The translations under genes were made by a program, and so were the position numbers. The notes under the pieces are model-generated. The model was not told the DNA's origin, ran no database searches, and saw nothing but the letters and a program-made list of their open reading frames with translations. From a virus, in the IMG/VR virus record IMGVR_UViG_3300035388_000035, positions 1-22,476 of that record: a stretch of 22,476 bases of DNA; one strand, given 5' to 3'. How positions within the stretch are numbered: the stretch's first letter is position 1; each line of letters opens with the position of its first letter. This document shows positions 1 to 5,947 of this stretch, in pieces.

Positions 1-120
1 ACACAGAAGAAATTCAAATCATTTTTTGCCAATCAACCGGCAAAAAAAATTATTTGAATGGACCAAAAGAACAAAATCTAAATTAAAAAATAATCAAAAA
101 AAGGTCAACCTATTTCAGTA
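1..120. mobile_element. Right end of an insertion sequence (partial)
   Basis: The first 120 bases do not continue the phage gene that follows. Read inward on the minus strand from about 120, the edge is TACTGAAATAGGTTGACC. This matches 14 of 18 positions with the IS edge at 22357, TCCTAAAATAGGTTTACA, as expected for the two imperfect terminal repeats of one IS type. Frame 2 is open from base 2 to about 133, and frame 1 could end a protein at 55-57, so I cannot tell which, if either, is the transposase end. Family is not certain; the reading frame at the other copy suggests an IS3-like orfA. The exact boundary is uncertain by a few bases. Confidence 0.7.
12..59. repeat. Long inverted repeat near the IS end
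   Basis: ATTCAAAT at 12-19 pairs with ATTTGAAT at 52-59, and TTTTTTGCC at 22-30 pairs with GGCAAAAAA at 39-47, leaving the loop AATCAACC at 31-38. A few bases between the two stem parts do not pair. Runs of T or A flank the short GC core on both strands, so this may be a weak terminator closing the IS transposase gene or shielding it from outside transcription. The role is inferred. Confidence 0.6.
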
Positions 121-292
121 TAATACACATGCTCCATGAAGAACCTTTGTTACTTCCTAAAGCATGATTCATTTGATGCTCCTGTTCTGTATTATATCTG
201 ATCTCAGTTACTTCGTAATCGAGGCTACCAAACATGGCGATTTGAACATCGCCACCGTCAAATGCTTTTCCGTTCCTTATAATTCTACTCAT
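110..292 (-). pseudogene. Tail tube protein, truncated by IS insertion
   Basis: The N-terminal 55 or so residues (starting MSRIIRNGKAFDGGDVQI, then YEVTEIRYNTEQEHQMNHAL and GSNKGSSWSM) have the pattern I associate with tail tube proteins of Mu-like Bacteroidetes phages. That protein forms the inner tube inside the contractile sheath and normally has well over 100 residues. Here homology-like sequence stops near residue 55. The last codons and the TAG at 110-112 come from the IS end, whose edge lies at about 120. The start ATG at 290-292 abuts the stop of the sheath gene, and the order sheath then tube is standard for contractile tails. Loss of the C-terminal half should abolish tail assembly. 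Confidence 0.7.
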
Positions 293-1584
293 TACAATGA
301 TTTTTTAACGTTAATCTTAGCGGATATCTGTCCTAATGTGGCAGTATCAACCATATTGAATTCAATAGGTAATACTTTGTCACCCGATTTTAAATCGGCA
401 TTAGGATCAACAATAGCTTCACCTCCTGAAATTTCTCCAGCTTTCAGCATCTCAATGAATGGTTCGTTGGCAAGGCCTTCGAAATACTTCACCATTCCAG
501 TAGTAAGTTTACCTGTTACAGTATCAACAGGAACGGTACTTTTAACTTTTGGCAATAACTTCTTGCGAATTAACCTTGCCAATTTGTTCAAAGTAGCTCC
601 GATAGCAATAGAATGAATATTCTGATTGTTATTTTCATCTATAATTACAGGAGCGCAAACTGGATCATTATTCCAACGGAATCCTGCAAAACCAGTATAA
701 TTAACACCGAATATGTATCCTTTATCTTCGTAAAGTTGAAGATCCGCATCAGAAATTTCCTTAATCTTACTATGATTACTTAAACCTGCTGTTAACCAAA
801 CTTTACGGTTAGCATCGCTAATATCAAGGCTATCTTCATCACCTTCTTCTCCAACTTCACCCGGATTTTCATTTACTTTAACACCTGCTTTAGTTCCCAT
901 AAAGGTTCCAACATCGGCAAATTTCTTTGCTTCACCTATTAGCTTATCTGCGTAATCCCAATCCTGACCAATCATAACAGAAACCAAACCGTATTCCATA
1001 ATTACATCGGCAACAGTAATGGCTCTTAAATTTTGCGTTGCAGCAGCCAAACCATTAATACCACGCCCTTCAAGAAATACGTTTAATGGCTTATCATGAT
1101 TAAAAGCCCAATCTGCTAATGTTTGTGCCACAGGAATAGCAGCATCAACAATAGCTTCCAAACCATTCACATATGTCGGAGCATATGCATCTGGAGCATT
1201 ATAAGCAACGGATAAATATCTAATGTCACCATCAGCACCGTTAATTAATGCCTCACCATGATCTTCGAGCATGGTTTTCATATCCTTGGCAGAATCAGCA
1301 AGCATGATAAAACATTTTGTTCCTTCGCCAGCCATACGATAAAACTCGGTAATGTGACGGTAAAGCAAAACCTTATTATCGGTGTCGTACTTTTCGTTAA
1401 TACCTAAGTTCTCAGCATCGTTAACGCTTTCAAGTTTAGCAACTGTTGCCAGTGCTAAACCAACAACATCACCCGCTCCCACAATGGCAGGAGCGTTGAT
1501 TAGGAAAGAGGAGACCCCGTCTTTATTTTCAACGTTTGCTCCAACTTTCCCTTTGCTGGTTATAACTCCTCTTAAATTACTCAT
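292..1584 (-). CDS. Contractile tail sheath protein (DUF2586-like)
   Basis: This 430-residue protein is the probable sheath that surrounds the tail tube and contracts on infection. The C-terminal third is the most recognisable part: an RNNDP-like stretch (FRWNNDPVCAPVIID), then LARLIRKKLLPKVKSTVPVD, TGKL, a YFEGL helix and GEISGGEAIVDP, a pattern typical of DUF2586-type sheaths. An acidic low-complexity stretch near residues 245-252 (EEGDEDS) looks like a surface loop. It starts inside the end of the upstream 153-residue gene (8-nt overlap) and its stop meets the start of the tail tube gene, so the three are co-transcribed and probably translationally coupled. It is the best evidence that this is a myovirus. 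Confidence 0.8.
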   Translation of the reverse strand: MSNLRGVITSKGKVGANVENKDGVSSFLINAPAIVGAGDVVGLALATVAKLESVNDAENLGINEKYDTDNKVLLYRHITEFYRMAGEGTKCFIMLADSAKDMKTMLEDHGEALINGADGDIRYLSVAYNAPDAYAPTYVNGLEAIVDAAIPVAQTLADWAFNHDKPLNVFLEGRGINGLAAATQNLRAITVADVIMEYGLVSVMIGQDWDYADKLIGEAKKFADVGTFMGTKAGVKVNENPGEVGEEGDEDSLDISDANRKVWLTAGLSNHSKIKEISDADLQLYEDKGYIFGVNYTGFAGFRWNNDPVCAPVIIDENNNQNIHSIAIGATLNKLARLIRKKLLPKVKSTVPVDTVTGKLTTGMVKYFEGLANEPFIEMLKAGEISGGEAIVDPNADLKSGDKVLPIEFNMVDTATLGQISAKINVKKSL

Positions 1585-2038
1585 CCTTGCTATTGATTAA
1601 GTCGTTAATTTCTTTGCGAATATTGGCAGCAGCTTCGTCAACCGCTATGGGAATATCTCGCAGTTCTTTAAGTGCTTTATCTTTTTGAGATTTAAATTTT
1701 TGAATTAACTCTTTTGCCGACATATCATCGGTATCAGCAAAATTTTCCATCAGTTCCAGCATGCTTGTGATGCTGCCAGAAGCTTGAGCAATTTCGGTAG
1801 ATACTTTTGAAAGGCCTGTGGTAACAGCAATTGGAATATCAATGATTTCCTTTATTTTTTTAAAAACACCACTAAAACGCTTTCTTGCCCAAACTACAAC
1901 TCCTCCAATAAGAGTTAAGCCTGCGCCTGATAACCAGCCTAAAAAGCCAGTTTTTTCAGTAGGTTCGCCATCGGTAGCAAAAAGAAATACAGGAGCTACC
2001 ATTAATGCCATAAATAAGATTATTCTAAATTTTTTCAT
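1577..2038 (-). CDS. Small exported or membrane protein of the head-tail operon
   Basis: I do not recognise the family of this 153-residue protein. Residues 1-21 look like a signal peptide or first membrane segment (MKKFRIILFMALMVAPVFLFA, then TDGEP). A second hydrophobic segment with several glycines lies at about 38-51 (GAGLTLIGGVVVWARK), followed by a basic turn. The rest (55-153) is a charged, helical, probably coiled region with DIPIAV occurring twice (near residues 68 and 129). Two N-terminal membrane segments and a charged tail would suit a holin, but a membrane-anchored assembly factor is equally possible. It overlaps the 67-residue gene upstream by 4 nt and the sheath gene downstream by 8 nt. 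Confidence 0.75.
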   Translation of the reverse strand: MKKFRIILFMALMVAPVFLFATDGEPTEKTGFLGWLSGAGLTLIGGVVVWARKRFSGVFKKIKEIIDIPIAVTTGLSKVSTEIAQASGSITSMLELMENFADTDDMSAKELIQKFKSQKDKALKELRDIPIAVDEAAANIRKEINDLINSKDE

Positions 2039-2238
2039 TTGTCAAGTTTTAAGATTTTTAAAAATGCTTCAGCAATATCATACTTCTCATCTTTAAGAAG
2101 TTCTTTGTCAGCTTCAGTAAGTCCATCAGCATCACGCTTCAATTTTCTGCGCTTAATAAGAAAATCAATGGTCTCGTAAAGAGCTTCACGAACACCTTTA
2201 TTTGTTAAAAGAAAATTGACAATTAATGCTAATTTCAT
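2035..2238 (-). CDS. Small hypothetical protein in the head-tail operon
   Basis: This 67-residue protein is not recognised. It begins MKLALIVNFLLTNKGVREAL and is rich in charged residues, with a basic patch (IKRRKLKRDADGL) in the middle and a helical C-terminus ending LKILKLDK. There is no clear membrane segment. It is packed between the helical 168-residue gene (2-nt gap) and the membrane-protein gene (4-nt ATGA-type overlap). Its position between capsid and sheath is where Mu-like phages carry small head-decoration or head-tail joining proteins, but nothing in the sequence fixes that role. Confidence 0.65.
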   Translation of the reverse strand: MKLALIVNFLLTNKGVREALYETIDFLIKRRKLKRDADGLTEADKELLKDEKYDIAEAFLKILKLDK

Positions 2239-2240
2239 CG

Positions 2241-2747
2241 CTACTTAATTAAGTTTTCTACAGCTTCACGAGTAATCTTCTTAACCTTTGTTTTGTCCTT
2301 TTCCGACAATTCAGCAAGATTCTGACTGGTGAAAGTTTCACCTTTAGAGTTTAGGAACAGCTCCTTAACTTTGTAGCGATCCATAATAGCTAATTGATCC
2401 TTAGATTTCTTTACTTTAGCTGTTTCTTTAGCTTTTTGAGCTTCCGAGCCAGAAGTGGACTTATTAGAGTTCTTTGTATCTGTTTTTTTGGTATTCTTTG
2501 AATCAGACTTTGAATTTTTAGTTTCAGTCTTTTCTCCAGAATCAGTTTTAACAGAATCAATTAATTCCTGAACTGCGGTGTTATCGCCATCAGTTTCTGC
2601 TTTCTCAAGAAATTCTTTTGCTTCTGTTACAACAGAATCAATTAACTCTTGGGCTGCTGACTTATCTTTATCAGTCTTAGCATTTTTACGAAGCTCTTGG
2701 GCTTCCTGCAAATCTGCTTTTAATTGTTCTAAAGTTTTTTGTGCCAT
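2241..2747 (-). CDS. Lys/Glu-rich helical head-associated protein
   Basis: The 168-residue protein has three parts. Residues 1-70 are coiled-coil-like and contain a 27-residue near-duplication (AAQELIDSV and AVQELIDSV), visible in DNA as an 18 of 20 match between 2551-2570 and 2632-2651. Residues 70-115 are a Lys/Ser/Thr/Asn-rich linker (KSDSKNTKKTDTKNSNKSTS). Residues 125-168 form a compact C-terminal module (YKVKELFLNSKGETFTSQNL). That C-terminal pattern resembles small proteins found next to capsid genes in Bacteroidetes Mu-like phages, so decoration or head-completion is a reasonable guess. No catalytic motif is visible. It lies 8 nt downstream of the XhlA-like gene. Confidence 0.7.
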   Translation of the reverse strand: MAQKTLEQLKADLQEAQELRKNAKTDKDKSAAQELIDSVVTEAKEFLEKAETDGDNTAVQELIDSVKTDSGEKTETKNSKSDSKNTKKTDTKNSNKSTSGSEAQKAKETAKVKKSKDQLAIMDRYKVKELFLNSKGETFTSQNLAELSEKDKTKVKKITREAVENLIK

Positions 2748-2755
2748 TGGTATTT

Positions 2756-2995
2756 TTATTTAAAAAGTTCGAATACATTAATTACAATAGAGATAATAAT
2801 AGATGCTAAACCAAAAGAACCTGCCACAACCATAATTTTGGTTTCTACTTTAGTCATTCGAGTTTCAAGTAATGGAATAGCTTTTTTAAAGTCTTTCACA
2901 TCACCTTTAACACCTTCCATTTGGTCGGAAAGGAGTATAAGAAGCTCACGCTGGGTGAGCTTGCTTTTATCTATTATTTCACTCCCTTTATTCAT
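2756..2995 (-). CDS. XhlA-like small membrane protein
   Basis: At 79 residues this has the layout of the XhlA/haemolysin-like phage family: an N-terminal charged coiled-coil region (about 10-52, including MEGVKGDVKDFKKAIPLLET and RMTKVETKI) followed by one C-terminal membrane segment (about 54-75, VVAGSFGLASIIISIVINVF). XhlA-type proteins act at the cytoplasmic membrane, often with a holin, in lysis. Here the gene sits directly after the capsid gene (10-nt gap), not beside an endolysin, so lysis is only one option. A membrane anchor for head assembly is another. Confidence 0.6.
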   Translation of the reverse strand: MNKGSEIIDKSKLTQRELLILLSDQMEGVKGDVKDFKKAIPLLETRMTKVETKIMVVAGSFGLASIIISIVINVFELFK

Positions 2996-3005
2996 CTATG
3001 AAAAA

Positions 3006-4070
3006 CTAAACTACGTTATCAGATATGATTGCTCCACGACCTTCCTCACGGGTTGGCATCACAATGAAATGGTGACGGAAATTACACATATTTCTTTGTC
3101 GTGCAGGATCAGTTTTTGCTTCGCTATAATACATCTTAGTCCAACCCTGAGCCTTCGCAGCACGTTCTAAAGTAAAGAATACAGAAGCTTTTCTATCAGT
3201 ACCGGCAGGAACTGCACCAAAAGCTAATTTTGCTTTGGTTGTTGGATTATAATAAGGGTTACCTGTATAATCAAAAGTTTCAAATCCGAAAAAATCAGAA
3301 ACTTTACCCGATTTATAATTATAATACTGATCTGTGAATTTTTGTTCCCAACTTAAAATATCATTCACATGATCGTTACAAAGAACTAACCTTCTTCCTT
3401 CTTCAGGTACTTCAAGATCATCCAATTCCTTTTTAAGCCGAATTAAATCAGCAGGAGTTAAACGTTTCCTTCCAGTACCATCATCTGCACCTGTTGTTAA
3501 TAACACGGGCATTGCTACTGTTGCACCACTAGGAGCTAATGAATGGATAGCCTTTTTGATTTTGTTTCTTGCAATAGATTTACCATGCTTACCCTTAACT
3601 GTTGCAATCTTATCATATGTTAATGCATATAATTCATCATCAGTAATTGGGGTTTGTTTAGTTACGTATTTATCAAGAGTGATTACAATATCTTCTTCTC
3701 CTAATTCCTGTTCAGGTATTGGATAGGTGGTATTATTAATTAACACATCAGGAGAAACACCCATATAAACCAAGTGAATAACCTGAGTTTCATCGCCCAC
3801 AGCTGATACATATCTACTACAATCTTCAATACCCTGTAAGAATGAATCCTTTTCGAGGTTCGAAAACTCTTCAACAACCTTGCCTGTCCACATTTCTTTT
3901 AAAACACCTGCCATAGCAACGCCTGAAGTATTAAGTGGAAGCATTGATAAAGCTGCTAAACCAGAAACAACAGGTAAAGGTGCACAACCCATTGCCATAG
4001 CAATTCCAGTTCCTCCTAAAACACTCACAAGTAGTGAGAAAAATATGCTTAAAATTAATTTTGTTCTCAT
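3006..4070 (-). CDS. Major capsid protein with hydrophobic N-terminus
   Basis: This 354-residue protein is the likely HK97-fold major capsid protein. Supporting patterns are VLKEMWTGKVVEEF near residues 56-69, DVLINNTTYPIPEQE near 109-123, VTKQTPITDDELYALTYDKI near 135-155 and KKAIHSLAP near 166-175, which match capsids of Mu-like Bacteroidetes phages as I remember them. It directly follows the protease-scaffold gene, the standard order. Residues 1-46 are strikingly hydrophobic (MRTKLILSIFFSLLVSVLGG and then GIAMAMG), like a signal peptide plus membrane segment. A scaffold-like delta domain removed by the protease would explain this better than export. The leader between protease and capsid carries a palindrome (4087-4102). 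Confidence 0.78.
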   Translation of the reverse strand: MRTKLILSIFFSLLVSVLGGTGIAMAMGCAPLPVVSGLAALSMLPLNTSGVAMAGVLKEMWTGKVVEEFSNLEKDSFLQGIEDCSRYVSAVGDETQVIHLVYMGVSPDVLINNTTYPIPEQELGEEDIVITLDKYVTKQTPITDDELYALTYDKIATVKGKHGKSIARNKIKKAIHSLAPSGATVAMPVLLTTGADDGTGRKRLTPADLIRLKKELDDLEVPEEGRRLVLCNDHVNDILSWEQKFTDQYYNYKSGKVSDFFGFETFDYTGNPYYNPTTKAKLAFGAVPAGTDRKASVFFTLERAAKAQGWTKMYYSEAKTDPARQRNMCNFRHHFIVMPTREEGRGAIISDNVV

Positions 4071-4086
4071 TGTCTTTATTTTTTGA

Positions 4087-4102
4087 TCTGCCTATCGGCA
4101 GA
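4087..4102. repeat. REP-like palindrome in the capsid leader
   Basis: TCTGCC, loop TATC, GGCAGA forms a perfect 6-bp hairpin. It lies in the 37-nt gap between the protease-scaffold stop and the capsid start and is the only GC-rich piece there. No T-run follows on the minus strand, so it is not a rho-independent terminator. It resembles short CTGCC/GGCAG palindromes that I recall as dispersed repeats in Bacteroidetes genomes. It could also be a processing or stability hairpin at the 5' end of the capsid message. Confidence 0.55.
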
Positions 4103-4107
4103 CAGGT

Positions 4108-4611
4108 TTATAATTCAGGTTCAGTATCAAATTTTGCTTTATACAAAGCAGTAAAGGCTTTAGAATCCTTCTTAGGCATTGCCTCAAACTCAGCTTTTAC
4201 AGTTTTGTTTTTTTCAGCTTCTGCCTGCCATTTGTCCCAATCCCAGTTCTTACGATCGGCATTTGCCTGACTTCCAGAACCACCACTTTGCTCACCATCA
4301 AGCTTATCGGTAATCGTTTCGTAAACCTGCATGTCGGCAAATATGGCGTTCAGTTCTTCCAAACCAATTTTTTCACCACGTGCGATATATTCCTCTTCTT
4401 TTGCTTCAGGAATTTTACCAGCTTTCGAAGCAGCTTTTACAGCAGCTTCAATTGATTTCTTTTCAGTTTCCTTCTGCTTATCTTCAGCAGCTTTTGCTCT
4501 GTCATTAGATGCTTTTATTTTAGCATCAACGGCAGCCATTACTTCTTCTTCAGTATTGGCATCGGTTACTGTTGTAAGCCCGTACCTGGCTATCAAGATT
4601 TTTTTGTCCAT
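4108..4611 (-). CDS. Possible nested scaffold protein from an internal start
   Basis: An in-frame ATG at 4609-4611 (residue 219, MDKKILIARYGLTTVT) falls exactly at the junction between the protease half and the scaffold half of the parent gene. The resulting 167-residue protein would be the complete scaffold domain. Phage lambda and Mu both make scaffold from such an internal start. The upstream bases (AATAACTTAAAA) are A-rich without a Shine-Dalgarno site, which is normal for Bacteroidetes. The use of this start is inferred. Confidence 0.4.
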   Translation of the reverse strand: MDKKILIARYGLTTVTDANTEEEVMAAVDAKIKASNDRAKAAEDKQKETEKKSIEAAVKAASKAGKIPEAKEEEYIARGEKIGLEELNAIFADMQVYETITDKLDGEQSGGSGSQANADRKNWDWDKWQAEAEKNKTVKAEFEAMPKKDSKAFTALYKAKFDTEPEL

Positions 4612-5265
4612 TTTTAAGTTATTTTGATTTTTCGTTTCAGGAATAGTAAGTGCTGCAAACCTTTCGAAAACACCTTTTGCACCAAGAGTTTCTATTTCCT
4701 CTTTGTCAAGTGTTGTAATATCGGTTACCGTAGATGGTATTTTATCATCGAATAAACCCATATCTATTAGCTCATCAGCATCGTACCAATAATCAGTACC
4801 ATCCATCCATTCAGTAATTTCTTTTTCTGATTTATTAGAGATTTGATTTAAGTCTTTTTTGAATCGCTTTTCAATTAAGCGTAGAAGGTTAGCGGTTTGC
4901 TCCATATCTTTGGCTGTGCCATATGCACCACCTCTGGGAGCGTGGATCATACCAAATCCATTATCGGCTATATATCTTTCATTGCATGCCATAGCTAAAG
5001 GCATACCCATTGAAGCAACAATACCCGGAGCGTATAAATCTACTACACCACCAGCTTTTCTAAATTCATGAATGAAAGTAATCATTAAATTACCCTCAAA
5101 AACATCTCCCCCGTAGGTATGACACCAAAAGTCAACCTGTTTTAATCCCGATGCTTTGATATCGTGTAGAGCATTTTCTACTGCCCTAAAATCAAGATAA
5201 GCACCACCTACATAACCGTAGATGGTGAGTATTGCCTTATCTGATAATTTTTCAAGTCTAAACAT
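4108..5265 (-). CDS. ClpP-like prohead protease fused to scaffold
   Basis: This 385-residue protein has two halves. Residues 1-200 are a ClpP/S14-type serine protease: GG motif at 52-53 (HTYGGDVFEGN), nucleophile Ser85 in GIVASMGMPLA, His108 in GMIHAPRGG, and a probable Asp at about 155-161 before YDADELIDMGLFDD. Residues 219-385 are charged and helical (a long Lys/Glu/Ala-rich coil around 250-290) with a Gly/Ser linker (GEQSGGSGSQ), as expected of an internal scaffold degraded during head maturation. This copies Mu I/Z and lambda C/Nu3 organisation. It is the first gene of the minus late operon, 177 nt from the divergent small-terminase gene, and the capsid gene follows. Confidence 0.82.
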   Translation of the reverse strand: MFRLEKLSDKAILTIYGYVGGAYLDFRAVENALHDIKASGLKQVDFWCHTYGGDVFEGNLMITFIHEFRKAGGVVDLYAPGIVASMGMPLAMACNERYIADNGFGMIHAPRGGAYGTAKDMEQTANLLRLIEKRFKKDLNQISNKSEKEITEWMDGTDYWYDADELIDMGLFDDKIPSTVTDITTLDKEEIETLGAKGVFERFAALTIPETKNQNNLKMDKKILIARYGLTTVTDANTEEEVMAAVDAKIKASNDRAKAAEDKQKETEKKSIEAAVKAASKAGKIPEAKEEEYIARGEKIGLEELNAIFADMQVYETITDKLDGEQSGGSGSQANADRKNWDWDKWQAEAEKNKTVKAEFEAMPKKDSKAFTALYKAKFDTEPEL

Positions 5266-5339
5266 TCAAAAAAAATTACATGATCACTGTGTTTAATTCA
5301 CTTAAAAGTCGAATACAATTTTAACACGATTTGTGCATC

Positions 5340-5353
5340 ATACCTATTATATA
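5340..5353 (-). promoter_or_regulatory. Promoter-like motif for the minus late operon
   Basis: Read on the minus strand this is TATATAATAGGTAT. It matches 13 of 14 bases with TATAAAATAGGTAT at 5426-5439 on the plus strand, so the two divergent operons carry mirror copies of one motif. It lies about 75 nt before the protease ATG. The AT-rich core could be a promoter -7/-10 element or an operator. Neither copy matches the classic Bacteroidetes TAnnTTTG element well. Confidence 0.5.
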
Positions 5354-5387
5354 TGACAGTATATCAGGCTTTTATGTCAGCGTATCA
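5354..5387. promoter_or_regulatory. Pair of 13-bp direct repeats, likely activator or repressor sites
   Basis: TGACAGTATATCA (5354-5366) and TGTCAGCGTATCA (5375-5387) match at 10 of 13 positions and start 21 bp apart, two helical turns, so a dimeric protein would bind both on the same DNA face. They sit between the mirrored promoter-like motifs, directly upstream of the minus copy. In Mu the late genes are switched on by the activator C bound next to weak promoters; these repeats are candidates for the equivalent site here. The regulator is not identified in the window. Confidence 0.5.
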
Positions 5388-5425
5388 TAATAATTGTTTT
5401 TTGAAATCAGCAAAAAGCAACTTTG

Positions 5426-5439
5426 TATAAAATAGGTAT
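5426..5439 (+). promoter_or_regulatory. Promoter-like motif before the plus late operon
   Basis: TATAAAATAGGTAT ends 3 nt before the ATG of the small terminase gene. It is the mirror copy of the motif at 5340-5353. Just upstream, CAACTTTG (5418-5425) is one base from the Bacteroidetes -7 consensus TAnnTTTG, with ATTG 21 nt further upstream (5393-5396) as a possible -33 element. If that is the promoter the leader is only about 10 nt. AGG at 5434-5436 could also be a weak ribosome site. Confidence 0.45.
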
Positions 5440-5442
5440 CAA

Positions 5443-5946
5443 ATGGCTAAGGAAAGAGAAAAGAAAATCGCTAAGGTTCTGTATGTTGAACAGCTTAAAG
5501 AAGCAAAAGAAATAAGTAAACTAATTAATGTTAGCGAGGTAACTTTAAGTAAGTGGGTAAATGAAAACGGTGGAGCGTGGAAAATCGAACGTAATGCCAA
5601 GATGAGTAATCCGAATGTTCGAACCGATAACATTAAACAGATCATCAACGATCTTAGCGAACAGCGCATCACTTTGAACACCCAACTAAAACAAGCTGAA
5701 TTAAATGGCGATTTAAAAGAAACAGGCCTCCTACGTGAGTCTATTGCACGAATTGATGATGCGGTTTCAAAATGGAATAAAACCCTTACCTCAATCGACA
5801 AAGAAAGTCAGGTTACACTTTCAACCTACTTAGCAATAATGGAAATGCTATTTGATGCTTTAAAAGCATTCGATGAAAAACTCTTTTTCTCTACCCTCGA
5901 TTTTCAGGAAGTGCATTTAAACGATGTTTCATTAAAGTTTAAATAG
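5443..5946 (+). CDS. Small terminase subunit / HTH DNA-binding protein
   Basis: The 167-residue protein begins with a helix-turn-helix (about residues 12-45: YVEQLKEAKEISKLINVSEV then TLSKWVNENGG), the layout of terminase small-subunit N-terminal DNA-binding domains in Mu-like phages. A long helical middle (70-125, LSEQRITLNTQLKQAELNGD) probably mediates ring assembly. The gene ends 1 nt before the large terminase start, which supports the small-subunit role: recognising phage DNA and feeding it to the motor. It is the first gene of the plus late operon. A transcription regulator is less likely in this place. Confidence 0.75.
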   Translation: MAKEREKKIAKVLYVEQLKEAKEISKLINVSEVTLSKWVNENGGAWKIERNAKMSNPNVRTDNIKQIINDLSEQRITLNTQLKQAELNGDLKETGLLRESIARIDDAVSKWNKTLTSIDKESQVTLSTYLAIMEMLFDALKAFDEKLFFSTLDFQEVHLNDVSLKFK

Positions 5947-5947
5947 T

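Noticed and set aside
164-616. Plus-strand frames inside the sheath and other minus-strand genes
   Set aside because: They are antisense shadows of well-supported genes, with no family pattern of their own.
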